Assembly (NCBI GenBank): GCA_009746045.1
Contig: RPFO01002035.1
Span: 1 to 64,000, forward strand
Reading direction: 5' to 3'
Source: Mesostigma viride
Taxonomy: Eukaryota > Streptophyta > Mesostigmatophyceae > Mesostigmatales > Mesostigmataceae
DNA length: 64,000 nucleotides
In this document: positions 54,449 through 64,000 of the stretch, in pieces
How the letters are laid out: every line of letters starts with the position of its first letter
Position numbering within the stretch: the stretch's first letter is position 1
Made by a program: the position numbers and the translations under genes
The notes under the pieces: model-generated
The model's database searches: none
Told to the model about the DNA's origin: nothing
What the model saw: the letters and a program-made list of their open reading frames with translations, nothing else

Positions 54449-54632
54449 TGTACCTACCCAACCTAAGCATTGTCATTCACGTTGGGTCTGCCCGGACTGG
54501 CCAGACATATTTACGTTACGTCACTTACGTCGCAGGTCACGGCATTACGCGGTACAGTTACGTTACGTGTGTTGTGGTAAAAAATGACCACATCGGCCGA
54601 CCATGGGTTAAGCTTGTCCTGTAAAATTAGGT
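54449..54632. other. Spacer rich in TTACGT
   Basis: Several TTACGT/ACGTAA words cluster at 54510-54570; no gene seen. Confidence 0.3.
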
Positions 54633-54870
54633 ATGAAGAGGATTAGGCTTATCCTTGAAAAAGCCATGAAGAGGATTAGGCTTATCCTTGAAAAAGCCAT
54701 GAAGAGGATTATGCTTATCCTTGAAAAAGTACTGAAGAGGTTATTGCTTAGCCTATTTGAAAAGCACTGAAGAGGTTATTGCTTAGCTTATTTGAAAAGC
54801 ACTGAAGAGGTGATTGCTTAGCCTATTTGAAAAGCACTGAAGAGGTGATTGCTTAGCTATTTGAATAGCA
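54633..54870. repeat. 33/35-bp satellite, seven units
   Basis: Units start at 54633, 54666, 54699, 54732 (33-bp steps), then 54767, 54802 and 54837 (35-bp steps). The first three read GAAGAGGATTAGGCTTATCC, the later ones GAAGAGGTTATTGCTTAGCC, so two homogenised subtypes adjoin. Confidence 0.88.
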
Positions 54871-55247
54871 TGTGTGGTCCTGCAGTGGTCCCGAATTTTT
54901 TATAGTATATAGTGGATCACACACATAATTGTGCTCTATTGCTGTGGATATGTCTTCCAAGTGATAGTCTAGGACATACTGGCACGCAAACGCGACATGT
55001 CAGCATGCAACTCTGGGCAACTCAAATGCTCGCGGGTTGACATATCTGGTGGTGAGACGCACAATCTTGCCATAACCAGGGTCCTCGTCTCCATCGTTCA
55101 AGTGGCGAGTGCGCGCTTTGAGCGACAACATGCTTGAAACTGTATTCAAATTATGTCGAGCTCGTCAGTAGTGCCATGATCGGCGCTCAATAAAATGAAT
55201 AAATGGTATGTCACCAATTGGAACATACCATGCTAGTACAATGGCAC
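54871..55247. other. Noncoding spacer
   Basis: Nothing recognised between the satellite and the LINE remnant. Confidence 0.35.
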
Positions 55248-55855
55248 TGGCTACCGCCTGGCCGACCTGATTTATGCGGACGACACCACCCTCATCGCGT
55301 GCCCCGAGCACATCCAGACCTGGCTGGACTGTCTGGGCTTGGAGGCGAGGGCGGTGGGGTTGGAGATTAGTGTCAAAACTGATCGAGGCGATGGTGATTG
55401 GGGCCTCCAGTCGCCCACCGCTGCCGCGCCTGCTCGACGGGACGGAGGTCCCGTTCCGTGACCGCTTCTGAAACTGTTGGGGAGCATGCTCCCTGACACC
55501 GCCGACGAATCATGTGGACATCCGCATCGGTCTGGCCTGGGCCAGGCTCCGTTCGCTCAACACCTACTGGCGCTCGAAGGGCCCGGGCGAGCACCGTAGC
55601 AAGCGCATGCTCTTCAAGGTCCTCGTCCTCACGGTGCTTAGGTATGGCGCCGAGGCGTGGACACTCACGGACACACTGGCGGCTAAGCTCGACGGCACGG
55701 TTTACAGGATGCTCCGACAGGTCCTGAATGTAGAGTTTTCCAAGCATAGGTCATTAGAGTCTTTGTATCAGGGTATGCCTCGTACTTCGGATGAGATTAG
55801 GCAGCGTAGGATAGCATTTATAGTGTCTATCTACCTGGAAAAAGGCCTCAATTGA
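55248..55855 (+). pseudogene. LINE reverse transcriptase fragment
   Basis: The first frame carries the RT catalytic box in LIYADDTTLIA (YADD at 55273-55284) and VGLEISVKT. After a deletion/frameshift near 55380-55500 a second frame (from 55514) carries the conserved downstream region: LFKVLVLTVLRYGAEAW, KLDGTVYRMLRQVL, LYQGMPRTSDEIRQRR. This is typical of non-LTR retrotransposons; both ends are missing. It is cut off by the palindrome at 55839. Confidence 0.85.
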
Positions 55856-57596
55856 GGCCTTTTTATAAATTGGGTGTTGCATGTAATTACAATGAGCCAA
55901 CAAACTTTATTCCAAATATGAGTGAAGGCCATGCATTATTTTCATTGTTTTGGGGTTCCCAGCACTTAACATCAGTCATATAGCCCTAATACATATTTAA
56001 TTATGATTTAATAAAACAGGGTGTCGCTGCGACGGCACCATCAACACAACATGACCATCGATACAAGCGACCAAAAGGCGTCAGTACTCAGTTCCATCTG
56101 CATGTAGCGTGTCTTTTGGACCTTACGAGGTTCCCCCACGACATGGTAAGCATGGCATGACATGGCATGCTCCCCAAGGGACCCCTCACACACACTTGCA
56201 CGGCCGGGGCTGTCGCGCAGCACTGCAGGCAGCAATAGCCTGCCATGGGTATTGCACGTAACCATGAGGAATCCAAAGCCTCTATTACAAACACGCACAA
56301 GGATCATGCATTATAATGATAGGTGTGACCTTCCAAGCGCGTAGCTTCACTCACATAGCCCCAATATCTAGGTTGTTACGGTATATTATGACAGGGGTTT
56401 GCTGCCACGGCAGCAGATGAACAGCACATGGCAAGATATACAAGCATAACTGGACAACATTTGCACAGCCTACTAGACCTCTTAGCTTGATTTTGGGCTT
56501 TGCAAGGGTTGCCTGAGACATGGCCAGCATGGCAGGAACTGCCATGCTTCTTATGGAAAGCAAACACGTCTACAAGGCGGGGGCCAGCCGCAGAGCACTG
56601 CACGAAGTACTATAACCAGCCTTACGTCACATCGGCACTAGGCGCCGATAGGCAGCTAAAAACTGACGATATCACAAGCAAATCGATGCCATTACCTTAC
56701 TACCACCAGGACGCACTTACCTTTCACAACCCTCACACCCGGGATCACTAGGCACGCATATGCGCTGGCGCTGAACGTGGCTGCATTAGAAAAGCTGTTC
56801 AAGCTCGGCGTTTTCAAGTTGTCCGGAAGCGAGGCAGCCCGCAAATCTGGCCGGACAGACGCTCCATGCGTCGTCCATTGACGTATGAAAGCGGCTGCAG
56901 CGGCCTCACCAGCGCTGTTCGCATAACGGCGCTCCCATAGCTGGGGGCGCGCGCGCGTTTATTGTCCGCATCCCAGTTTTTCCTAGCTAAAAACACCCCT
57001 TCCTCTACCTACGGATCCACGCCAAAAGGCTCGAAAATAGCCAGTGCCCCTTTAGTCACGGCTGCCCCAACATCCCCCCCGCCGTTCCGCTAGTCTCTTC
57101 CCAGCATATCGAAGCACCGGCCTGCTGGCAGGCGCACTATCAACGCCAATTACGCCCCAGCTGAATTTCACTAACCTGGCATTCAGCACACAAATAACGA
57201 CCCCACGAATTTAGAAATTGACTTTTGACCCATTTAGCGATCGGGCTAGCTTCACGGATAATTTATCTACCCAACGCGCTCCTTACTGGTCGAAATGATG
57301 CACGAACGTGGCCATACGGTCTATTTTACTCGAGGCCGCCATGGTCGTGCATTCGTGAAAACTCGTCGTCCGGTTGCACGAAAGTGGCCAAAATAGGTAC
57401 TTTTCCACCTCACATATCCTTCAGTAACCGTCGACCCCTGTCGACCCCAACGGGTCAGGACGCTCAGCACATATACCAGATTCGCGCCACTGGTGCCGGA
57501 CGACCCATAGGACCGGTCCTTCCCGCCAAAATTACCGTCCCCATGTGACCTTGGTGAAAAAGGCCTCAATTGAGCCAAAAGGCCTCAATTGAGGCC
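55839..57596. mobile_element. Palindrome-bounded segment, possible DNA transposon
   Basis: The left end is a 26-bp perfect palindrome (55839-55864) centred on GGCCTCAATTGAGGCC; the right end has AAAAAGGCCTCAATTGAG (57557-57574) followed by GGCCTCAATTGAGGCC (57581-57596). It interrupts the LINE remnant. No transposase or other gene recognised inside; target duplication not clear. Confidence 0.45.
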
Positions 57597-59920
57597 TCTG
57601 GGTAAATAGACAATAGGACATCTTGCTCGCACCAGTCAGGTTGACACCGACCTTGGTCTGGCCGGCCCCCAGCGGCTTGGCCAACCAGGGCGGAATATCT
57701 TGACCTGGCCTGGCCCCAAGGACATTCCCAGGAAGCTAGGTAAACCTGCCATGAACTACACCCAGATGTTGCTGGCCGACCTAGTGGTCCCAGCTCTGAC
57801 AGTTTGAACACCGCATCCACTCCCTCTCCCTTCTTTGGTCTGCCATGCAGAACAAGAAGCGATGCAGAAGATTGTCCAGGCTCACACGCCAGCCCCTGTG
57901 GGCAAGCCACCCCCCCCCAAGAGGAAGGGGCGTTTTGCTGAGTAGTGTAGTTAGGATTTTCTAGACTAGATAGCCTCGAGTTAGGATTAGTTCGATTACG
58001 CGGCTTCTCCCACCTCCACCCACCCAAGGAATATGTGCTACATGATCTCCCAACGGAGGCATGTTATAATTTAATTTTTAAAATATTTTTAATGCTAGTC
58101 GTTGCCAACAATCTGCTATTTTGTGAAAAATTTCACGTTTTCTCAGAGACGGGGGCTGGGATTAATTAAGAGGTAGCTTGAAATTGAATAAGCCGCATGC
58201 GTCCATCAAGATATACTATTGTCAATCAGCCGGCCGTCCTAAATTTAGGACTTGGTCCTAAAAAGTACTAAGGTCACTATAACCGAGGTACCGGGCAGGG
58301 GGGTCACTATATGGTCCATACCCCTAGTGGACCGTGACCTCCAAGATGTACTCTACCCGTGATACCGGTACATCGTACCCGGATTCCGTACCGGGTACCG
58401 GGTAGATGCGCGGGAATGTACGTACCTCGACCAAAAATACAGAGATTTTGGGCCAAAAAAGTGGGTGCGGGAATGATGTGCGGCGGATATGGCGACCTGA
58501 CGAATATGGGCGGCATTTTCACGTGAGCTTATCGTTTTGGGCGCCCAGTAGCAAGAACGAAAGCTTGGCACTTATGCTTAAAGGGTCTGAATTTGGTTAC
58601 GAAATTATTTGCGTTTGCATGTGTAGCACGGCTGCTCAACATGAGTAGGTCACAGATCGCCTGCGCCCGGACAGTCGATTTTGAGCACAAACATGTCAGT
58701 GCGTGAGGAAACGTTGCCCGCACCAGGCCAGGCAGTTTTTGCGCTTGATTTTAATCGTAGTATAGAGCTTGGAAACGGTATATCTGACAAGGGAGCGCCC
58801 GGGCCTGGGTGTTCTTGCCCGAAGTTTACTGTCGACCATTTTACAGAACGTCAAGGCTGGGTAGCGAGCGCACGTGACAGGACTTGTCTTTCGATCTCTC
58901 TTGGGCCTAGAACAATGCTCCGGCGTGTCTTACGTTACTTTCGAACCATTTCGTAAGTTTGGCTGCGTTCTTGTGCCGGAAAGCTGGCTGGCTGCGGATA
59001 TCCGCGATTCTTAATGCATCCACCTGGACGTGGCGACGTAACAAGCAGGTGTGTGCCGGGTTCTCTCTGTGGTTAGGTGTAAGGGGTAGCGTAGTCGTAG
59101 CAGTAAGTGTCAGCCGGCTATGCCTGAAAGACAGGACAGTTTCTGTGCATGTACATGGCTTACGTAGTTGGTTTACGGCATGTACCTTCTATCGTCGCAA
59201 TCTTCCTTGTTCGCTGCTGCTAAGTTACGCAGTTCCCAGCTATGTTACGGTTGCGTTCATTATCAGCCATGGGCCCATTGCTTGCAGTTGTTCCAGCTGT
59301 TCTTGTGCTGCTTATATGTGATGCTTTTACAGCTCTCCCCCCCGGCCCTAGAATTCATGCAAAGTGTGGCATGTTGGATAGTGCCCTTTAACAACTTCAT
59401 CTGGCTGCTATCCTGTGTAAGTTGCCATACAAATGTGGTGTCCTCTCCTTCCTGGGTGGTGGCCAGCATGTCCGTGACATTAAACAAGCTATGGTATATG
59501 CTTAGAGAGAGTTTGCCGTAAGGGGTGGGTCATGTTCAAGCCAGGCAACCTCAGCAACCATACAACCTTATATTGCATGATCTGCCCCATCTGTGACACC
59601 GTTAGGCACGCGTATATATACTTGCAGCCACAGCACGGTACGGCCTTGTTATACGCTGCCCCACCTCCCCAAGGCCGCGTAGGGTCCCGTGGGGCCCTGA
59701 GGATTGGTAAGAAGCTATTGTAATGGGACTGTGTGGGTGGCGTGGTGATGGGTGATATACATGGTGGTCCTAAAAAGTCCCAGTTTCAATTTTGGGCCAT
59801 TTTTTCGTTCGAGGTCTGCCATGGGGCAGGGCCAGTTTTGGTACTAAACGTCGTTGTTTGAACCTAGGTCTTTGATAGAAATTTAAAAACTATATTATTT
59901 CTCAGTGGCACAAATGCCAG
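57597..59920. other. No gene recognised
   Basis: Contains short unsupported ORFs. At about 57855-57945 a plus-strand frame ends in a Pro/Lys-rich basic tail (PPPPKRKGRF), conceivably the last exon of a lost gene, but nothing else supports it. The 58270-58400 stretch is rich in ACCGGTAC-type words. Confidence 0.35.
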
Positions 59921-60346
59921 AGTTGACGTAAAGGATTTACGTTAGATGGATAGAGATTGTTACGCTCTTTCCAACGGCACCTTGAACGCCTCATTTGGTT
60001 AAGGAACGTAAAAGTTATGACGTTTCCTAGGCTGTGCCGACAGTACCCGGCGCGCCACTGTGGGCGCGTACGGACACAGGATGTACAAGTGTCACTTTGA
60101 TAGTCCGCAGGACGTTGACAGGACTTGTACAGGACTTGATGGTCAATTGATAGGTAGGCGCACTGTAGCGCGCCAGGACCTATGAGACAATTGATGCTGA
60201 CTAGTGTACGGATAGGTCCACAGGACTAGCCGTATGGACAATTGATAGATCTGCGCGCCAAAGGCGTGCCAGAGTCTGTGTAATCAATTGATTGACAGTT
60301 CAGCTGTGACAGTGCAGCTGAATACTTGGACGCGTCCCTAGTAAGC

Positions 60347-60352
60347 TATATG
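60347..60352 (+). promoter_or_regulatory. Possible TATA box in B LTR
   Basis: TATATG, 130 bp before the AATAAA signal; element A's LTR has the same hexamer. Position-based inference. Confidence 0.35.
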
Positions 60353-60476
60353 AGTGACTTGGTCACACCGGGACGCTAGTTCTTGCGTGCACGTTCTCTT
60401 GGCACTGCGACCCTGTCGTCTGTGCTGCGTGCAGTCTTGGAAGTGACGTGACTTACGTCTGTGTTTCCTGATTGTT

Positions 60477-60482
60477 AATAAA
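60477..60482 (+). promoter_or_regulatory. Poly(A) signal in B LTR
   Basis: AATAAA about 55 bp before the LTR end; in B1-B3 the corresponding site reads AATAAA within TATAATAAAGGC or TTAATAAAGGC. Confidence 0.5.
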
Positions 60483-60561
60483 GGCAACTTCCTGCAAGAA
60501 CCATGGCGGAATTCGTGGCATTCTTACCCTCACAACTCGTATTACACGCTCTGTCAAAAAG

Positions 60562-61272
60562 ATGCCAAATTCGGAAGAATTTCGGATTCCGGACGATGAG
60601 GAAATAGCCGCTCCGCCGGCTGGTTCTTCGTCAAGACCGACGGTGCCGTCGTGGCAGCAATTGCTCGACGAAGTAACGGTCTCGCTCGACGAGCTTCATC
60701 GTCAGCAGCGTGCAGCTCACGCATTGCTCGGGGATAACCCCGAGGACCCCGATTTGCCAGCACTGGTGCCGGCAATCCGCAACCTGTTGGACCAGATTCG
60801 AAACATTTTATCGACATTTACGGTCCAGGTGCGGGGAGGTTTGCGGTCGGTGACCGAAGTCACGACTGCCATTGAGGAGTTGGACAACGTCCTCTCTTCA
60901 CTCACCGGTTACCAGAGAAACCTGCAAAACTGGGCATCGCTACGCACGGGGGGCGCGCCGGCGGTGTCGACAAATTTGTTTCAGGATCTCGCGCTGTTAT
61001 CGCTGCTCACTCGCGGCGTACGCAGTCGCGAGCGCCAGGTTTTAATTAACCTGGTGGCATTTCTCGCCTCTGTGCGAGAGTGGATTCCCGCGGGGTGGGA
61101 ATTATTGACGATCTTTACACATCCTCTGCGCCTCGTCGCGCGTCGGCGCGTCGCAACTTACGCGGCGGGGAGCACGCCGGTTTTAATTCATACCGGTGCA
61201 GGTCCGGAGCTGGATATGGAGGATCGTGAGTTCGTATACACGTACTGCGACTTCAGGGGCCTTGACTACTAG
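60562..61272 (+). CDS. B4 ORF1: accessory ORF between 5' LTR and gag
   Basis: 236 aa from ATG 60562 (MPNSEEFRIPDDEE), 25 bp after the LTR; the frame extends upstream into the LTR but this Met is the one conserved in all B copies. Conserved blocks: SSLTGYQRNL, TNLFQDLALL, RSRERQVLINLVAFL, PLRLVARRR, and C-terminal YCDFRGLDY. Acidic N-terminus, helical Leu-rich middle, basic patch near the end. No membrane segment, zinc motif or catalytic signature seen. Position suggests an element-encoded accessory factor made from the same RNA. Closely related to B1 ORF1. Confidence 0.8.
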   Translation: MPNSEEFRIPDDEEIAAPPAGSSSRPTVPSWQQLLDEVTVSLDELHRQQRAAHALLGDNPEDPDLPALVPAIRNLLDQIRNILSTFTVQVRGGLRSVTEVTTAIEELDNVLSSLTGYQRNLQNWASLRTGGAPAVSTNLFQDLALLSLLTRGVRSRERQVLINLVAFLASVREWIPAGWELLTIFTHPLRLVARRRVATYAAGSTPVLIHTGAGPELDMEDREFVYTYCDFRGLDY

Positions 61273-61442
61273 TCGGCCTAATTTTCTTCTGCAGTACTCG
61301 TCGACATTTTTTTTGTCGAATTTTCAGCGGCATTTCGCGGGGCGGCAGCGACACCGGCGCAGGCGGCAGTGGCGACACAAAAATTTTGTACATATTTTCT
61401 GCTGCTTTGTTAAGGTGTTCTTTGAATAGCTGGTAGTGCAGG

Positions 61443-62540
61443 ATGGCTGAGGGACGCCGTAGCAAGGGTCCAGCCAGTGGGAATAATAATGGGGGTGCTG
61501 GTAGTGGAACCGCTCACGTAGATGACGTGGGGCTTACCGGAGAGATTACCAACCTTCCTCACAATAATAATAATGCACAAGCTATTCATGGCTTTGATCT
61601 TACCACACAGGGTCTTTTAATTGTCAATCAGTTGCAGCCTGTAACCTCAGACTCCAAGCCTAAGCAGGCTGAAGAGTTTGTGGAGGGATTGGAAGGGTTC
61701 CCTAGCTTGTACGGTGGTACAAATTACTATCAAATCTGGATAGGCAGTAGCACTTTTGGCAAGTGTACTGACCAGATTAAGGACCTAACCAGGGAGTGCA
61801 AAAAGGCCAATAAGGCCTGGGCACTGTACGTGGCTGAGCTGAAGGAGCTGCTGGAGGACCAACGCAAGAAGGTCGGCATCCATTGGCAGGACAAGTATCA
61901 AGGGTGGGAGGTCAAGGGGGACCTGATCCAGAACTTTCTCAACTATTGTAAGATGGTTGAGGAGGGCAGGGCTCACGGCTTTAATGTCGCTGATAACATA
62001 GCCCTAACCAACTGGCTCAAGGTTTCTGGGCTGGATAAGGCGACACGTGGCTCCTTAAAAGTCATGTGTGCCCCACACTCTACCCTGAAGGCCTACAAGG
62101 TCATCATTAAACAAGCTCTCGAGGCAGAGGAGCTGTTTGAGGGTGGAGTGCCAGCAGTGAAGGCTACCCAGGCAGGCGGGCGTACCCAGGGTGGCTCCAA
62201 GACGTCTGAGGCTGACCGAAGCCAAGGAGGGCGTAGGGGCAACCATCACAAGCGCAAGGGAGATCATTCACCTGATTCTGACAGGAGGTCACACTCCAAG
62301 TCGGTGTTCAGGCGGGTGGGTGGTCAGCCCAAGCAGGGCAACGCGTCTGACAATGGGGGCAGTGGCCAGGGCAAGTCCAAGATACAATGCTACCTGTGCA
62401 AGGGGTGGGGGCACATCAAGAAGGAGTGTCCCAGCTTCAAGAAGTCCCAGGGCCAGGGCAGCAACAAGAAGAACAACAACAAGTCCCAGGCAGGCCAGCC
62501 TTCAAAGGGCAGTCAGCAAGAAGACAACAAGGAGCAGTGA
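61443..62540 (+). CDS. gag: B4 gag, intact
   Basis: 365 aa. The Gly/Asn-rich N-terminus is followed by a capsid-like helical region (about 60-235; for example WQDKYQGWEVKGDL), a basic linker, the CCHC knuckle CYLCKGWGHIKKEC (about 316-329) and an Asn/Lys/Gln-rich tail. It packages element RNA in the particle. The stop is UGA in the context CAG-TGA-CTG (62538-62540), and the same frame continues open into pol, so a gag-pol fusion by readthrough is likely. The ATG is 170 bp after the ORF1 stop. Confidence 0.92.
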   Translation: MAEGRRSKGPASGNNNGGAGSGTAHVDDVGLTGEITNLPHNNNNAQAIHGFDLTTQGLLIVNQLQPVTSDSKPKQAEEFVEGLEGFPSLYGGTNYYQIWIGSSTFGKCTDQIKDLTRECKKANKAWALYVAELKELLEDQRKKVGIHWQDKYQGWEVKGDLIQNFLNYCKMVEEGRAHGFNVADNIALTNWLKVSGLDKATRGSLKVMCAPHSTLKAYKVIIKQALEAEELFEGGVPAVKATQAGGRTQGGSKTSEADRSQGGRRGNHHKRKGDHSPDSDRRSHSKSVFRRVGGQPKQGNASDNGGSGQGKSKIQCYLCKGWGHIKKECPSFKKSQGQGSNKKNNNKSQAGQPSKGSQQEDNKEQ

Positions 62541-64000
62541 CTGTCTGAGGCAACCCCTACACACCTTAATTCACCCAAGGGGGAGGCCAGGTGCTCCAAT
62601 GCAGATTTTATATCTGGGCAACAAGAGGGTGATCTCCAGGTTCAGTGTGGCCCCAGGTCACCTGGAGAGGTACAGGTTCCTATGAAGACGTCCTTGACAG
62701 CTGATGCAGCTGTAAGTATGTCTGACCCTATGCATCCTCGTGCTGGGCACGAGGGTGGACCTCTCATTTTGAGAGAAACCAATGTACAACCACAGAGGGG
62801 TGTGAAGGCCTCTGGTGGTATGCATGTGGTCCCTGCTGGCGGTCCAGGTGTTGGGCATGAGCAGGGTGACTCAGGCTCTGAGTCAGAACAGGATGGAAGT
62901 CAGCATGGTGATGCTGGACAACCTGACAGCACAGTCCTGACTGTGCCAGGGACTGCTTCCTCTGTGTACCAGGAGTTGGGTGCCCGAATCCACAACATGT
63001 TTGGGCATGCCACTTCTCTGTCAAACAACTTTGCCTTCCGTATGGGCAGGGCACCCCTTCTTAAGGCGTGTCAGCAAGCTGCCTCACGGTGTAAGTGCCA
63101 GTTGTCCTCCAACAAGCCCAGGAAATCACATGCCAAAGCTCTACCTCAGAGCATTGGTGATCTGCAGTGTGATATCCAACACATCAGGGGCATGCAACTG
63201 TTGGTGTGCGTGGACAGGTACACGAAATACAAGGTGCTGGAGCATTTACCTTCTATGAAGAACAGGTACTTGCTGGCTGCCCTGCAGAATGTAAGAGCCA
63301 AGTTTCCTACCACAAGGATCCAGGTGGACATGCAGTTTCAGCATCTCAAGGGTGATCCTACCCTTCCTGAGTTGCTGGTTACACCTAGGGAGGCTCATGG
63401 GCAGCAGGGTGCTATCGAGAGGGCAATCCAGGAGGTCAAGAAATTGATCATCTCTGAAGACTGGGTACCCTTGTCTGCACCTGCACTTGTCAGGAGTGCA
63501 TGGCTGAGGAACGTGGAGCAGCAGCTGAACAGCAGGGTTAACTTCTACTATGATGGAGTTGCTGTCAGCCCAATGGGTCTATATCATGGCCTGTGCCCAC
63601 CACATGTGCTGGAGGGCTGGAAACATGCTGCACATGTCACCTTTGCCAAGCTGAGGGAGAAGGACCGGGGTTGGAAGATGCTGGAGCCACAAGTGGGTCA
63701 GAAGGTCCTAGCTTGGAAGGAACCTAGCCTTTATGGCAAACGTGGTAGCTGGAGTCCTGGGGTGGTTACCCAGGTTGATGAAGCTAGCCACGCATGCTTG
63801 GTCAGCATGGAGGACGAACCAAAGCATGTACACCGGCTGAGTTGGTCATATGTCAAGCCTAACCTGATGAATGAGGGCAGTCAGGCACAAGGCTCACAGG
63901 ATCTGCAGGATTTTCAGGTCCCAGGTGACATCACTGACGCAACGACCACATCTGTTGCAGGGGAATCTGTCAGCCCTGGCCAGGTTGCAGAGGTACTTGT
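62541..64000 (+). CDS. pol: B4 pol, 5' part (runs off the window)
   Basis: Open from the codon after UGA 62538-62540 to the window end in the gag frame; first ATG at 62682. Visible: the leader, integrase zinc domain (IHNMFGH), catalytic D in LQCDIQH, D in IQVDMQF and E in QGAIERA, and the SH3-like tail with WSPGVVTQV. The protease-like domain, RT and RNase H would lie beyond 64000. No frameshift or stop was seen. Confidence 0.9.
   Translation, partial: MSEATPTHLNSPKGEARCSNADFISGQQEGDLQVQCGPRSPGEVQVPMKTSLTADAAVSMSDPMHPRAGHEGGPLILRETNVQPQRGVKASGGMHVVPAGGPGVGHEQGDSGSESEQDGSQHGDAGQPDSTVLTVPGTASSVYQELGARIHNMFGHATSLSNNFAFRMGRAPLLKACQQAASRCKCQLSSNKPRKSHAKALPQSIGDLQCDIQHIRGMQLLVCVDRYTKYKVLEHLPSMKNRYLLAALQNVRAKFPTTRIQVDMQFQHLKGDPTLPELLVTPREAHGQQGAIERAIQEVKKLIISEDWVPLSAPALVRSAWLRNVEQQLNSRVNFYYDGVAVSPMGLYHGLCPPHVLEGWKHAAHVTFAKLREKDRGWKMLEPQVGQKVLAWKEPSLYGKRGSWSPGVVTQVDEASHACLVSMEDEPKHVHRLSWSYVKPNLMNEGSQAQGSQDLQDFQVPGDITDATTTSVAGESVSPGQVAEVL

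Larger units (their letters stand above)
59921..60537 (+). repeat. B4 5' LTR
   Basis: Begins AGTTGACG and ends CACAACT, followed by CGTATTACA. It aligns along its length with the B1-type LTR, including its U5 end. Confidence 0.95.
59921..64000 (+). mobile_element. Element B4: LTR retrotransposon, cut by window end
   Basis: 5' LTR 59921-60537 (617 bp), ORF1, intact gag, in-frame UGA, and pol open to the end of the window. The flank before it is GCCAG; the matching duplication lies outside. It is the reference for the lesions in B1-B3, since gag and the visible pol are uninterrupted. Confidence 0.93.

Noticed and set aside
54633-54870. Regular 33-35-bp repeats as a possible CRISPR array
   Set aside because: Units are head-to-tail without unique spacers, in eukaryotic transposon-rich DNA.
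57566-58027. 153-aa minus-strand ORF
   Set aside because: No family motif, Trp/Gly/Ser-rich composition typical of a chance frame, and it overlaps the palindromic segment.
60562-61272. ORF1 of B elements as an envelope gene
   Set aside because: No signal peptide, transmembrane segment or Cys pattern, and it lies before gag rather than after pol.

Overview
This window looks like eukaryotic nuclear DNA, very probably a repeat-rich part of an algal or other protist genome. It is built almost entirely of nested LTR retrotransposons, plus pieces of a Ty3/gypsy element, a LINE, a piggyBac-like non-autonomous transposon and simple satellites. There are no bacterial operons, rRNA genes, complete tRNA genes or CRISPR arrays. 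The species cannot be fixed from the sequence.

Layout. (1) 1-2066: about 1.2 kb with no recognisable gene, then the 3' part of a broken minus-strand ORF. (2) 2067-9548: element A, a complete plus-strand LTR retrotransposon (379-bp LTRs, target duplication CACAC). (3) 9554-10261: middle piece of the broken ORF. (4) 10262-43380: a nest of minus-strand elements. Outermost is B1 (616-bp LTRs, duplication GCCAC). B1 is split by a tandem pair, B2/B3, of its own family (LTR-internal-LTR-internal-LTR, 7234-bp period, duplication CATGA). The outer LTR of B3 is split by element C (455-bp LTRs, duplication CAAGT). B1 is also split by D, a 1689-bp TTAA-flanked element with 14-bp inverted ends. (5) 43386-43642: 5' piece of the broken ORF. 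(6) 43827-46158: a duplicated 508-bp repeat, the second copy interrupted. (7) 46380-49869: decayed Ty3/gypsy element lacking its integrase. (8) 49870-59920: mostly non-coding, with three satellite arrays, a fold-back element, a LINE remnant and a palindrome-bounded segment. (9) 59921-64000: B4, a plus-strand B element running off the window.

Elements A, B and C form one coherent and unusual group. The pol order is integrase, then an aspartic-protease-like domain, then RT and RNase H, whereas textbook copia is PR-INT-RT-RH and gypsy is PR-RT-RH-INT. Their LTRs begin AGTT and end AACT rather than TG...CA, and each insertion is fixed by 5-bp target duplications. The RT active site reads HGDD, the integrase spacing is D-X29-E, and the protease motif is DTQA or DTNS. 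In all four B copies gag and pol lie in one frame separated by a single UGA, suggesting stop-codon readthrough. B elements also carry an extra, unrecognised ORF between the 5' LTR and gag. That ORF is sharply divergent between B1/B4 and B2/B3 while gag and pol are nearly the same. This set of traits is the best candidate here for something undescribed.

How the genes work together: gag forms the particle and binds RNA through CCHC knuckles; protease cuts the polyprotein; RT and RNase H copy the RNA; integrase inserts the DNA. B4, as far as visible, is undamaged. A, B2/B3 and C carry frameshifts although each LTR pair is almost identical, so they are either recently mobilised by intact relatives or contain sequencing indels.
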